From positions 124,001 through 188,000 of the forward strand of contig JAFKAC010000048.1 of NCBI GenBank assembly GCA_025766275.1: a stretch of 64,000 nucleotides of DNA, in the 5' to 3' direction. The DNA is from Lactarius indigo. Taxonomy: Eukaryota; Basidiomycota; Agaricomycetes; Russulales; Russulaceae. The notes beneath the pieces were generated by a model. It had not been told where the DNA came from and made no database searches. It saw only the letters and a list, made by a program, of their open reading frames with translations. Made by a program: the position numbers and the translations under genes. Shown here piece after piece: positions 1 through 10,445 of the stretch (positions are counted from its first letter, which is position 1; every line of letters begins with the position of its first letter).

Positions 1-431
1 AGATCTCGAATCGAACGTGATCGATAAGCACGCGAACTATAACAGCAGCGTTCTGAGCTCGAACGTGCATTACAAATATATCTGAAAGCGAAGGTAAATA
101 GCGATGCGACATGCGAGTGGTAATCAGGCCCACCTCCGACGGCAAGATCTGATAAGATGCCTTCGAGTTCCGCTTCTATCAGCGGGGCCCTTGCAGACCG
201 GTGGACGGATCTCATCATCTTCTGCACACGGGTCCACACGAGTTTCTTGGAGGGGGGGAGGTACTGGTGGAAAGCTGCTGCAGCGTGTATGAGGATGTGG
301 CACAATGCCACATTCGCCCCACGTTCGGCTTCCACTTCTGGGGCCTTTTGGGGAAGCTCCGGGGGAAGGAACACATGCTCAAATACAGAGCGCAAGACAT
401 CAGAATCAATATCAGTGAGTGAGAGGGACAT
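1..431 (-). CDS. DUF6606/DUF3638 giant protein, copy A (5' end only, runs off the left edge)
   Basis: This is the N-terminal end of a second copy of the giant gene at 2634-18613. The ATG is at 431 and the frame reads MSLSLTDID, then FEHVFLPPELPQK, a stretch typical of the DUF6606 N-terminus. An intron at 82-133 (GTGGG...CAG, 52 nt) matches the copy B intron at 18264-18315. Bases 1-431 align with 18183-18613 at a constant offset over most of their length, with scattered substitutions and small in-frame length changes near the start codon. The reading frame is open to the window edge, so nothing seen here says the copy is dead. The family has no settled biochemical role; database entries often call it ubiquitinyl hydrolase-like. 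Confidence 0.8.
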   Translation of the reverse strand, partial: MSLSLTDIDSDVLRSVFEHVFLPPELPQKAPEVEAERGANVALCHILIHAAAAFHQYLPPSKKLVWTRVQKMMRSVHRSARAPLIEAELEGILSDLAVGGGPDYHSHVASLFTFAFRYICNARSSSERCCYSSRAYRSRSIRD

Positions 432-2633
432 AGGGGGGAATGGCGAACGAAAGATGGGAAGAACCCTTGCCACAGGTCACTAATATCGCCACCATAAGCG
501 CCGTGAGTCAACAAAGGTGACGAATTGTGCACGTCACAGTACACGTTCATGACCACCAGGCGTCAGAAGAAATTTCTAGCGAACCATGATTCGGAAAAGA
601 ATTGCCAAAAGATCTCAAGATGACGCACCATAGGCCCTAATCTTGTCCATCGCATTCGTCTGTTCGTTACGTTTAATGGCCCACATCACCTGGTCCGAGT
701 CGTGACAGTGAAACACAAAGCTCCCGTTGTCTGCCTTGTAATATCAAGTGGAAATCTTCCTTGTCATGAAAGGATGTCTGACAGGACTGTCCTTAGATGA
801 GATGTCGCCCGCCAGACGTGAAGCCGATCCTACATCCACCCTAGACCACTGGAAGAGTTCTTGAAGCTGTAACTCAGTTACGCATCCCAGAATAAATATT
901 GATCCAAAAAAAAAAAGAAGAGTTCTCGAAGACCACAGACGTTTCATTCAACGCCGGTTGTTACACCTCCGACAGGATAGAACAATCGACCTAAGATCAG
1001 CGGGTACGGCGGCAAGGAGGCGGCGCATACTTCGACAGAAAATTTAATGTGACTGTGAAAGTCCAAGTAACGTCCCATTCGATGGAAAACAATGCCGTGA
1101 CCGAATACCATGAGCCTGGGTTCCATGATGAAATGTGCCTGAGTCGGACTTACAGCTATCAAACTCGGACCAGCGGAGACCTATTTCCTCTTTCGGAATA
1201 CAAATCGTCTCCTCTTGTTCACCCAGCGTAAATCCCGCGTACTAGCCCGAAATGAGTCGCGTGACCTTACGACGTGCTGAGGACCTCGGGTACGGTTTAT
1301 TAACAAACCCAACCCATCGAGTAACCTATCATACCTCTACCGCCTATGACGTGTGGAAAATGGGGCGAATCCTATAGAAAAAGGTAGAACGGCGCGAAGA
1401 GACTCTTGATGCGAAGGCTCACATGTGCTCACAGTGCTCACACAGATGCATTGTACGATAAAGAAAACCTCACTCCATGCGCTGCTTTGACATTCTCTCA
1501 CCTAGATGGGTTCCAAACCGCATGCACAAACTTACGTGCCAATGCCGATGGCCATCGGCACAAGACACAAATGTCGAGATTGGGTGTTTGACCATCAACT
1601 GCAATTTGATTGATCTACCATTCGGTCTGGGGTAGATACATCCACATCAGCGGTTCAGTAGATCTCTCGAAGCCATCATAGAAACTCTACTGGGGTGCTT
1701 TTGTTGGCATAAATGTTCCCTTCTCCGAAAACTTATCCAATTTTCTTTCAGTAGTATCTTGGCTACTCGCTAGAACCAATCGATCCAACGACCTAACGTC
1801 ATTACCTAACATCATTTGCATACCATAGGCCTACATAGAGGTCCAACCCGATAGGGCACTGAAGAGACAAACTGATTGAACACATAGACACTTTCTCCAA
1901 AGCGGAAACAGCAGAGCTAATACTGACGAAAATTCTGCATTAGGCCGCCAGCAGACCCAAGCGTGGCACGAACAATCAACCAGAGTACATCGACAGCCTC
2001 ACCTGTGCTCCATAATAGTGCCCGCAATCTGCTCCTTCACCATCCTCTTCGCTTAGAATTACTGCACAGAAAACATCGACATGCAAGCAAGGGACCAAGA
2101 TGAAAACGGGCTCCCGAAGGACTAAGCGGTATCGAGCGCTCTGAAAGAGGCGCCTGCAAGGATATACTGATGGATCCCATGGCCTCAATATCGATTCGGA
2201 CCTGAAACGACGGAGAATCAGAGTGCTTATCCTGGGTAAAATGATTGGCGATCTTGGTGTTCAAGTTGAAGCGGTGACTCTGCTCGGTCAGCGTTAAGAC
2301 ATGTACAGTGGTAACGTGGTAACGCCGAGGGGCTAGAACCACCACAATGGGGCGCAGAGGAAGGTCTACGTCACGATGCTGTACAATATTGTTACTCGTG
2401 GACCGCCGGTACCTCGTGGACCAGCAGGTCGGGTTCTACATAGTACACGCCCCAGATCACAGTCCCTTCCATTTTCCATTATCAGGCACAATCGTGGAGG
2501 TACTAACTTACAACTGACCAAGCAGCAAATCTACTGTAAGTCTTTCGAAACCAGGAACTCGTACATTCTACCGTAACTATGATCGAACACGCGACAACTC
2601 TCGTGATTCCGGGTCCCAGTTCTCCGGCTCGAC
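432..2633. repeat. 5' flank of copy A, duplicated at 18614-20495; no gene recognised
   Basis: This 2.2-kb stretch separates the copy A start from the copy B stop. Most of it aligns patchily with 18614-20495, with conserved islands around 440-700, 940-1300 and 2200-2505, so the tandem duplication took the promoter flank with it. Similarity fades near 2505/20493. Short ORFs on both strands differ between the two copies and keep no common frame, so I see no protein gene. A 65-bp poly(A)-tailed insertion at 867-931 is present here and absent from the other copy. Confidence 0.6.
867..931 (+). mobile_element. Short 5'-truncated retroposed insertion with poly(A) and 15-bp target duplication
   Basis: A 39-bp body ending in TATTGATCC is followed by 11 A. 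It is flanked by GAAGAGTTCTTGAAG (852-866) and GAAGAGTTCTCGAAG (917-931), which differ at one base. The matching place in the copy B flank (about 18970-18995) has only one such site and no insert. This is the pattern of target-primed reverse transcription of a heavily truncated LINE or SINE. Confidence 0.7.
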
Positions 2634-4047
2634 CTACGACATAAACTCACCGTTCAAGGGACGAGCATCTAGAACACGTCCAAGGTGCGTCTTATCGTAA
2701 CCCATTCCCTTCCTTCGCAACCCTGTCAGCCTCTTGAACGTAGCTATCATGCTGACGGAAAACGGCGATCCTTCGCCCGTACGATACTCCGGACGCACGA
2801 ACCCATCGACTTCGATCTGCTTCGCACCCGGATGTGCCATGCGCAACGCAAATAACACACACACCCTCTCGTACTCCTCTCTGCTGTCGAAATAGAGTTG
2901 ACCCGCAAACAGATCCAACTCCGTTCGCATGTGTGCGGGGGCTGTCCATGCTGCTCTCGCTGGCAACCGAGGGATTACGTGGAATGTGAGGCCCGAGAAG
3001 GACCGCATGGAGGCAGTGACTCGCGGTGCGTAGATATGCAGTCGCACCTTGTTGCTCTTGCGTATGGTGGGGAGCAGCTTGTTCGCATCATATGGACTAA
3101 TGACGATCGCGACGCTGTTCTTCCCAAATCCGCTCGATACGACCCAATTGACGGGGCGGAGATAGTCTGTCAGGCGCTCGTCGCTGGTGTACTGGTACTT
3201 CGTTGTGGTGGCAAAATCAACCGTCGCAAGCGGAGATGGGGACCACTCTGTTGTCGAATCCAAGGCATTGTCAATCCCGGTGGGTGCAAGCAATGGAATG
3301 ATGTGCGTCAAACGCCGAGGGAGTTCTCCGGTACGAACGAATGTGCGGATGTCGTTGCAGGTGTCATGCGTTGCGGGTTCAACCTTTGGAGGGCGCTCGA
3401 CCTGACGTTCCCGCTCAACCTCATGGTTCACCTCTCGCTCCTGCTCTTCCGCCATCCTAACATCGGCCAACTGAGTTACTCCAAGAAGATCCAGCCGACG
3501 ACGCAGAGACGGTATGTCCTTTGTTTCCCGGTACAACCCAGCGTTTTGTGCCCTCGAAACTGGGTCGTACATCTCTTCCAGAGTTCTTGACTCGCGCTGT
3601 AACCACGCACCCTTCAGGGCTGTTAGGTCACCGGTGGAACGGTATTGCTTGTACGCTGAAAATCGCCGGTGGTGGTCGACACCTTGCTGCGCCCAGTGCG
3701 GGAGATGGTGAGAAATATCTTCGCAAGTCTCGTGCATGGCCCATCGGAGTATGTCGATTACGCGTATGCCATCTTCGGACTCCTGGCCTCTTGGAATAAG
3801 GCCGCGAATGCAACGGTCAACTTCTCCTGGTGCGAAGAACATCACCGATTGACCCTTCCCTAGCTGCCGCATCCGCATACACCCTACATCCTCTTAGCCT
3901 AATTCCCTCTCATTTGTGTAACAACTCACCTTGTAGTAGCCTATCTTTCGTGACCTTCGGCCCCAACGTGACTGCTGCGCGGGTCCCACGAGGGAGCTTC
4001 AGATCTGTCCCTCGTGTATGTGCGTCGTCAAGGTATACGATACACTT
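2634..4047 (-). pseudogene. Severed C-terminal part of DUF3638-family copy B
   Basis: This fragment holds the last 455 codons of the copy B protein, cut from the rest by the LINE at 4048-10479. It starts in the target duplication (4034-4047, reading KCIVYL), continues DDAHTRGTDLKLPRG, crosses an intron at 3884-3929 (GTGAGT...TAG) and ends at TAG 2634-2636. Hallmarks of this family's C-terminus are GKGQSVMFFAP and, near the end, GLRRKGMGYDKTHLGRVLDAR. No frameshift or internal stop is visible. It now has no promoter of its own and lies downstream of a LINE in the same orientation, so normal expression is unlikely. Confidence 0.85.
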
Positions 4048-4174
4048 TTTTTTTTTTTTTTTGAATCCATTTACGTGCGCCTCAGGGCCTAATACCCTAC
4101 GTAGCACGAATCTGTAGTTTAGAACAAATTGGTAATCTATGCCCGTATGACGTTCCGAGTATCAGATGTTCCCC

Positions 4175-4194
4175 CCACTCCCGGAAGGGAGTGG
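4175..4194 (-). other. Perfect 8-bp hairpin in the LINE 3' UTR
   Basis: Bases 4175-4182 (CCACTCCC) pair exactly with 4187-4194 (GGGAGTGG) around a 4-nt loop, about 110 nt before the poly(A) tail of the minus-strand transcript. LINE reverse transcriptases often recognise a 3' UTR stem-loop in their own RNA; whether this one does is inference. Confidence 0.5.
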
Positions 4195-4455
4195 CTAAGC
4201 TTCCCGTCAAGCGTTGAGTTTGGAGGGGCGGTTTTGTCGCCTTGGCGTGAGTTGCGAGCCACTTTGTGAGACTTGCGCGGTCTTGTTTGTGTGTGGTGAG
4301 GCTTGCAGCTACGTCTTCCTCTTTGCTCGACGTGTCTTGAATGGACCTGCGTGGCCCGGCGAGTCGAGGGGATAAATATGGGTGTGTGTGGGTGTGTGTT
4401 GCGTTGGTGATGGTGGAGTGAAGAGCGTGGTGTCGGGGAGTGTGTGGTTCTGAGT

Positions 4456-7400
4456 TTAGCTACGTCTATTGGTGTCCTGTTCCTTTACTACTCTTGTTCC
4501 TTCTTCGGCGCGTGATCCTGTGTCCCCTAATGATAATCTTCCCGTGTCTTGTATGTATTTGACTAGAGGTAGAATTGTCTTAGGGTTTTGTAGGAGTTTT
4601 GCGAAGTCTCCTTCTGTTGTTCTCTTTCCTTTGAGGAGGTACCAACGTTCGTGCGCGTATGCTGGACAATCTAGGATGAAGTGTTGCGGGGTTTCGGGAC
4701 AGTGGCCGCATGCTGGACAGTTGGCGCTTTCGGTTCTTTTGAAGCGGTATAGGTACGCGTTCAGCGGGAAATGGCCCGTTCTTAGCTGGAATAACCAGCT
4801 TGCGCCTTTCCTGGATAGATTAGGGTTGCTGGTTAGCTTTACGAATTTCTGTGAGGGTAAAGTTACGTCTATTTGTTTGAACTTATGTGCGTATGGAGAC
4901 GCCTGCCAATCGTTTTTCCACCAGGCTTTGAGTTGTTCCTTGAAGCTCTGCTTCGCCGCGGATTTGTTAATCTTGAGAGGGTGGCGGAGCGGGGGAGGGA
5001 GTGTGCCGAGTGGTGATGATTTTCCCTCCGCAGCAGCTTTTGCTTCTTCGTCCGCCTTTTCGTTGCCTATGATATTAACATGTCCTGCGGTCCAGCGTAT
5101 TGTGAGCGAGAGTTTCGAGCCTCCTGCTTTGCGGAGCTTCATCGCCGCAGATTGGACTAAGTCAGCTAGGTAGTGCCCCGATTTACAGCTTGGCGCGGTT
5201 ATCGCTGTTATCGCGGCTTGGTTATCAATGCCTATTGCAATGTTAGTCTTGTTATTGCTTTCGGATTTGGCTAGGTGGATTCCTAGGAGGAGTCCCACTA
5301 GTTCTGCCTCAAAGACGGTGTGGTGCTCCGCGGATCCAAGGTGATAGCGTAGTATTTTCATCTCTTTGTCAGCCCTGATGAGTACCGCTGCCGCTCCTAC
5401 TTTGCCGCCGTGGGCTGAACCATCTGTATATATTTTGATGGCTTCGGTACCGTCCTTGTCTGCCGTGATTGATGCCTGCTTGTCTTTGGCGATATCAAGT
5501 TTGAAGGGGCGGATGTGGGAGATAGCTGGATCCTTTCTGACCGTGGGGATCTTCTCGTACATTTCCGGCTTGATTTCGAGCGACTGCATGAGGAAGTGAA
5601 GTGGGGATTTGTGCTTCTTTACCCTTCCGCTTGCGCTTCTTTTTGCTGGGCCGTGAAGTGGATGTACTTTTGGGAGCGTGGCAATGCGAGTTGCCGCCCT
5701 GTGCAAGTGTTTTTCAGTCTCGAGTTTTAGCGGGAGTAGGAAGGCATGGGCGTCGAGGACGACCGTGGGCGACGTTCTTAGTCCCCCAGTGATTGCCAGG
5801 GCGCCAGCCCTTTGTATGGACGTGAATTTGTTGCCTCGTCTTTGTAGCCTGTCCGATTTTCCTTTAGAGGTCTTTCGCCCTTCTGTGCTTCCCCATACAT
5901 CTACCGCGTATAGAATGCGGGGGATCGCGACACTCATGTAGAGTCTTCTTGCAAATTTTGGTGTGATACCCCAACTTGGGGCGGCTGCCCGTCTGATTTG
6001 ACCTGCCCATCTCATACCCTTGTCCAATGCGGAGTTATATTGAGCTCCCCAATTTAGATGTTGGTCGAAGTATACCCCTAAGTATTTGGTGGACTTAGAC
6101 GGGGTTAGGGTGGTGTCGAGGAGAGTCAGGGGGAGGCGTTGTTTTTTGCTGTTCTGGTGGGCGAAATCAATCAGCGCGAGTTTACTGAACTCGAAACGCG
6201 AATTGTGAGCGATGGACCACTCAATTGCGCCGCCTTCCCTTGTCATCATATCAGACAACGTTGCGTGCGTTTCTGCGAAGTCTTTTCCGATGGCAATTAG
6301 GATTGCATCGTCTACATAGGCTATCGCCATTTCGCTTTCGCTTTTTGGGATATCTAGTATGTCCGCGTTGTAGTATTGATATAGGATCATAGACAGGGGG
6401 TCGCCCTGTCCTATTCCGTTGTTTATTGGAATTTTGTCTGAAATATAATCGTCGAATTTCAGCGTAGTGAAGCGGTTCTGGAGTAGATTTTGTGTGAACT
6501 TCACCAATTTTCCGGGGACTCTCCGCTTTTTCATGTTGTGAATCAATCTTTCGTTGACTGCGTTGGGGAAGGCGCCTTCGATGTCAAGGAATAGTACTGA
6601 TGCTACTTTCTTCCTCCTCCACGCGTCCTTTATTCGGAACGAAAGCGTGTGCATCGCGTCCGTGGTCGTGCGAGATGGGCGACCGCCGTAGTGATGCTGG
6701 GGGAGTAGTTGGTGTTTCTCGGAGTAGTAGGTGAGCTGCTCTGCCATTATGGACGTAAGAACTTTGGCAAGCGTGTTCAGGAGGGCTATGGGGCGGTAGG
6801 CCTTCGGGACGTCGTATCTTGGTTTGCCTGGTTTTCTGAGAACGACTGTAGTGAAGGATTTCCAGGGATTGTAGTACCATCCCTTATTGACTATCGCATT
6901 GAAGATTGTCCAAATTCTGTTCACGAGGACGTCAGCGCATTTGATGAGGACTATGTTGGGGATACCGTCGGGGCCCGGGGCCTTGTATGGTCTCAGACGT
7001 GCTATGTGTCTTCGAATTTGCTCCTTGGTGATAGCCTTCATCGTGCCTACTGGTTTGGGGTATGAGGGGTTACTTGCGTCGTTAGATGGATTAGCCGGTT
7101 TTTCGGGGAAAAATACTTTCGCCAGTGCCGTGCTTTTATCGCGGTTTTGACTGATGATTGTTTCGCCCGAGTCGCCTTGTATCTTCAGACTAGGTATCCT
7201 TGTTTTTCCCCCGTCTGATGCCGGAGCGGAGATGTAGCGATGAGCCGTCCAAATGTCTGGGTCAGACGCTTTTTCCAGCCAGTCCCTCCAGTGGTGTAGC
7301 TTCGTGTATTGTAGGGCCTTGTTGTACTTACTGCGGGAGAGTTTGTAGGTAGCGTGTATGGGGTGGTCTGGGCGGTCTCTGAGCTTATACGCTGCTCTCC

Positions 7401-8445
7401 CGAGTTTTTCTGCCTCTTTCCGAAGAATTTTGAGTTCTTTCGTCCACCATCGCTTGGATTTGGTGTTGACATCCGAGATGGGGACTTCGGCCGTTATTGT
7501 ATCCTGCAGAGCTCGTGTTAGCCTATCGCATTCGACATCTAGACAAGATTGAGAGTTTATCGGGTTTGGGACTCCCATCGCCTTGATCTTTTTCTCCAGT
7601 GTCTCGTGGAAGTGCTCCCAGTCGACGTCTCGGAAGTTTCTGGTGGCCTGTATTGGAGATTTGGTCAGCTCTAAGTCTATGACAGTGACTATAGGGATGT
7701 GATCCGTGTTGATCCCTTGCGCTTCGGGTAGGGTGTCGCAGACAATAATTGCGTCCAGGCTGTGTTCGGTCATGAAGACGTTGTCCAGCCGTGTCCACTT
7801 TTTTGTGACGTGGTGAATGTGAGTAGGCGTTCCCTTTGCTAGTGCCATATCCATCCCTAGATTAGCGACGCTTTTGAGAAGCAGCTCGGCCGCGATGATG
7901 GCTTCGGGCTTAAATAGCCTGCTGTCCTCCGGGTTGTCCCAGTATGGGTGGTGACGGTTGAAGTCGCCTACCCAAATAAGGTGATGGTCTCCCTTGTTTG
8001 AGTCGCCGCCTAAGATAAGCTTTTCGTTAGCTTTATGGAAGGTGACTAGAGCTTTCAGGGTCTCGTCATGTTCGCAGTCATTGTATACGTTGAAAATTGA
8101 CAGCGTGCCCCATTTGTCCTTAATGCGTAGCGCCGTGACGTCTCCAGATGGGAAGTCGATCTGTTCCCAAGTTTCCGTGAGTACGTCTCCTCTAATTAGA
8201 AAGACTGAGCGGGTCTTATCAGGATGCTTATCGTGGGTGGTCGGGTAGAGCGGGAACCAGTCCTTTGAAGCGATGGATTTACTGAGGAAGTTGATGGACA
8301 GTTCTTGTAGGGCTATAATATCTATGCCGAGGCTCGCCAGCTTACCACTGCTGATGAGCCCATGCTGACATGCCGGGGATTTGTTGATGTTTTGCTGCCA
8401 GATCGCTAGGTTCTTGCGGTCCTTGTTGATGTTGTGTGTATTCAT
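4456..8445 (-). CDS. LINE ORF2: endonuclease / reverse transcriptase / RNase H (1,329 aa)
   Basis: A replicase for target-primed reverse transcription. Order of domains: an N-terminal AP-type endonuclease (ALQE near residue 45, VGDFNRHHP near 160, TDHIP near 245); a reverse transcriptase (KAPGPDGIP near 490, FLDIEGAFPNAV near 605, GIGQGDPLS, and the catalytic YVDD near 715); an RNase H with IYTDGSAHGG, FEAELVGLLLG, IDNQAAI and TAGHVNIIGNEKAD; and a C-terminal CCHC-type knuckle CPACGHCPETPQHFILDC. All catalytic signatures are present and there is no stop. The ATG at 8443-8445 overlaps the ORF1 stop as ATGA, which suggests translation by termination-reinitiation. Confidence 0.95.
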   Translation of the reverse strand: MNTHNINKDRKNLAIWQQNINKSPACQHGLISSGKLASLGIDIIALQELSINFLSKSIASKDWFPLYPTTHDKHPDKTRSVFLIRGDVLTETWEQIDFPSGDVTALRIKDKWGTLSIFNVYNDCEHDETLKALVTFHKANEKLILGGDSNKGDHHLIWVGDFNRHHPYWDNPEDSRLFKPEAIIAAELLLKSVANLGMDMALAKGTPTHIHHVTKKWTRLDNVFMTEHSLDAIIVCDTLPEAQGINTDHIPIVTVIDLELTKSPIQATRNFRDVDWEHFHETLEKKIKAMGVPNPINSQSCLDVECDRLTRALQDTITAEVPISDVNTKSKRWWTKELKILRKEAEKLGRAAYKLRDRPDHPIHATYKLSRSKYNKALQYTKLHHWRDWLEKASDPDIWTAHRYISAPASDGGKTRIPSLKIQGDSGETIISQNRDKSTALAKVFFPEKPANPSNDASNPSYPKPVGTMKAITKEQIRRHIARLRPYKAPGPDGIPNIVLIKCADVLVNRIWTIFNAIVNKGWYYNPWKSFTTVVLRKPGKPRYDVPKAYRPIALLNTLAKVLTSIMAEQLTYYSEKHQLLPQHHYGGRPSRTTTDAMHTLSFRIKDAWRRKKVASVLFLDIEGAFPNAVNERLIHNMKKRRVPGKLVKFTQNLLQNRFTTLKFDDYISDKIPINNGIGQGDPLSMILYQYYNADILDIPKSESEMAIAYVDDAILIAIGKDFAETHATLSDMMTREGGAIEWSIAHNSRFEFSKLALIDFAHQNSKKQRLPLTLLDTTLTPSKSTKYLGVYFDQHLNWGAQYNSALDKGMRWAGQIRRAAAPSWGITPKFARRLYMSVAIPRILYAVDVWGSTEGRKTSKGKSDRLQRRGNKFTSIQRAGALAITGGLRTSPTVVLDAHAFLLPLKLETEKHLHRAATRIATLPKVHPLHGPAKRSASGRVKKHKSPLHFLMQSLEIKPEMYEKIPTVRKDPAISHIRPFKLDIAKDKQASITADKDGTEAIKIYTDGSAHGGKVGAAAVLIRADKEMKILRYHLGSAEHHTVFEAELVGLLLGIHLAKSESNNKTNIAIGIDNQAAITAITAPSCKSGHYLADLVQSAAMKLRKAGGSKLSLTIRWTAGHVNIIGNEKADEEAKAAAEGKSSPLGTLPPPLRHPLKINKSAAKQSFKEQLKAWWKNDWQASPYAHKFKQIDVTLPSQKFVKLTSNPNLSRKGASWLFQLRTGHFPLNAYLYRFKRTESANCPACGHCPETPQHFILDCPAYAHERWYLLKGKRTTEGDFAKLLQNPKTILPLVKYIQDTGRLSLGDTGSRAEEGTRVVKEQDTNRRS

Positions 8446-10286
8446 AGGTTGTTGGTTTGAAGGAATTCGGCTGGCAGATCGTTGATGTCCCCTTCGAAGT
8501 GGATGTCGTAGTCGTCTTCGTCTAGGTCAGATTTAGGAGGCGGAGCTTGCAGCGGCTGCGGGAATGTGTCAACAATCTTTTCGATAAAATTGTCTAACGT
8601 AGATTGGTCTCCCTGCAGTGCCTTGGGGGGGCGCTTTTTATTCTTTTCGATCTGGCGGGTTGGGGGGTGGCGCGTGCCTTGGTGTAACGGGGGGAGGCTT
8701 CCCACCTGGAATTTTGCCGGGAATTTGTCTTCGAGAGGGATTCTGTCGGGCTGCAGGGTTAGCGTCCAATCCTCGTCTGTTGGGAAGAATACTAGATTGT
8801 TTTCGGGGTGATACCCGTTGTAGTCTTCGCATTTGCGGAGGAACGCCGGGCAGTTGCGGTCCCAGCTGGCGTGGGTGTCCGCCTTACAGGATACGCAGTG
8901 TCGTTTCCCGTCTGTTTTGCAGTCCCTTGTCTTGTGTTGCTCTCCGCAGGTACCGCAGGTGTCGTGTGTGGCGTGGCAATTGGATGCGTAGTGACCCCAC
9001 TTTCTGCACTTCATACATTGTTTGGGTTCGTATTTCATCTTTTTGGGGTACGCCCTATGGCTGCATACATATATGCCATCTTTAAGTAATCTGTTAGCTA
9101 ACGCAGCGGAGGATATTGAGAGGATGGCGTAGGCAAAACGTTGACCCTGAGAGCGCCTTTGTTCTGGCTTGATCCATTTGGCACGTCTGATAGTTTTCTC
9201 AGGGAGCCTGTTGACCTCCTCTATCTCTCTGAGGTGTTTGTCGTTGGATGGGTCGAAGGTGATCGGGATTCTAGGGACGACAATGGGGAAGGTAGTCTCT
9301 CTGACGTTGAGGCCCAAGTCGAGTTTTCTGGTGAATTCTAACTCGTTTATTGGCGTTTTGAACCAGTCAGCGGCCTCCTTGGATGCTAGCTGAAGGATGA
9401 AACTCCCGTTCCTCAGTTTGATTACCTCTTCAACTCTTGCGCCTTCTGGAGGGGTAGGGAGGGTTTCCGCCAGTATTTTGTCTGCACGCTCTTTGAGTTC
9501 GAAGGGGTTGAGGTAAGAGTCTTCGCCAGTGTCGGAGTCGAAGATGATTTGTCTGGCCTTGATGTCCCTGCTGATGTCCACGCCGACAAGGATGTCGTGA
9601 GGGGAGCGGCCAGCGTGGGTGCGGGTAGGTTGCTGGAGGGGGGGCGCATATCCTCCCGTGACGTGTGCGGAGGTGAGAGCCTCCTTGTAGGAGCGGGCGG
9701 TGATGGCCGCCTGAGAGGTAGCCGTCATGGCCTCCGTGATGCTTGATGCCATGTCCGAGGCCACCTTTTCTAGGGAGGCTGTCTTCTCTCCTAGCGCAGA
9801 TATAGCTTTCTGTAGCGAGGAGCGGTCAGCCATGGTGTCTTTGACTACTGCACTCATCTTTTCTAGCTCTTTTTGTATCGAGGACTCCAGCCGATCACCT
9901 ATTTTCTGCGCCAGAGTGTCGGCCGTGGGGAGTGGTTGTTGTGAGGTGGTATTCATGTCATGCATGAGGGCCGCCAAAGCTTGGAGGGATCTCGTCATCG
10001 CTTTGGGGGCGGAGTTGCTGTGCTTTTTAATGATCAGCATGAGGGTTCGGAGGAGGGAAGAGGGCGTAGCGGAATTTTCTTCTATGAAGCAGTCTTCATC
10101 CCTTAGCACCTTCTTAGCTTCCGCCAGTGCGTTCAGGGGTTTGGGCTGTTTTTGGTCCGGGCTCAGAGCAGAAGCTGGGGAGCTGGGCTGGGTGTTTACT
10201 CTGGCTGATGACCTAGTTGTTCTGAGAGAGGGAGCTGGCGTGATTCGCCCTGAGGGGGCTGGGATGGTTACACCTTTGGGGGTCAT
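8442..10286 (-). CDS. LINE ORF1: Gag-like nucleic-acid-binding protein (614 aa)
   Basis: The first ORF of the LINE, probably the RNA-packaging or chaperone protein. The N-terminal 150 residues are low in complexity (Ser/Thr/Pro/Ala) and are followed by a likely coiled-coil stretch. The central region resembles the conserved core of LINE Gag proteins. Three adjacent zinc knuckles follow at about residues 425-480: CMKCRKWGHYASNC, CGTCGEQHKTRDC and a longer CVSCKADTHASWDRNC. The C-terminus is acidic. The TGA at 8442-8444 overlaps the ORF2 ATG. The frame is intact. Confidence 0.9.
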   Translation of the reverse strand: MTPKGVTIPAPSGRITPAPSLRTTRSSARVNTQPSSPASALSPDQKQPKPLNALAEAKKVLRDEDCFIEENSATPSSLLRTLMLIIKKHSNSAPKAMTRSLQALAALMHDMNTTSQQPLPTADTLAQKIGDRLESSIQKELEKMSAVVKDTMADRSSLQKAISALGEKTASLEKVASDMASSITEAMTATSQAAITARSYKEALTSAHVTGGYAPPLQQPTRTHAGRSPHDILVGVDISRDIKARQIIFDSDTGEDSYLNPFELKERADKILAETLPTPPEGARVEEVIKLRNGSFILQLASKEAADWFKTPINELEFTRKLDLGLNVRETTFPIVVPRIPITFDPSNDKHLREIEEVNRLPEKTIRRAKWIKPEQRRSQGQRFAYAILSISSAALANRLLKDGIYVCSHRAYPKKMKYEPKQCMKCRKWGHYASNCHATHDTCGTCGEQHKTRDCKTDGKRHCVSCKADTHASWDRNCPAFLRKCEDYNGYHPENNLVFFPTDEDWTLTLQPDRIPLEDKFPAKFQVGSLPPLHQGTRHPPTRQIEKNKKRPPKALQGDQSTLDNFIEKIVDTFPQPLQAPPPKSDLDEDDYDIHFEGDINDLPAEFLQTNNL

Positions 10287-10445
10287 CCCGTCCGGTGGGG
10301 CGGATTTTTGCTCCTATGGAAGCTTTTTCTGAGGGGTGAGGGGAGGTCTAATAGTGCTAATACGAATGTGTGTAAAGTGTGTGTGTGTGTATTCCTTTCT
10401 GTGTTGTGTAGTGCTGCCTCTACCCCTAAGTCAAGGTGACGTGGC

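Noticed and set aside
2898..3590. A 230-codon plus-strand ORF
   Set aside because: Antisense to the conserved C-terminal exon of the DUF3638 gene; composition fits a shadow.
3910..4107. A minus-strand ORF starting MLRRVLGPEAH
   Set aside because: Chimeric: it reads from the LINE 3' UTR through the poly(A) (poly-Lys) into the severed host exon. It could be translated only from LINE read-through and is not a gene.
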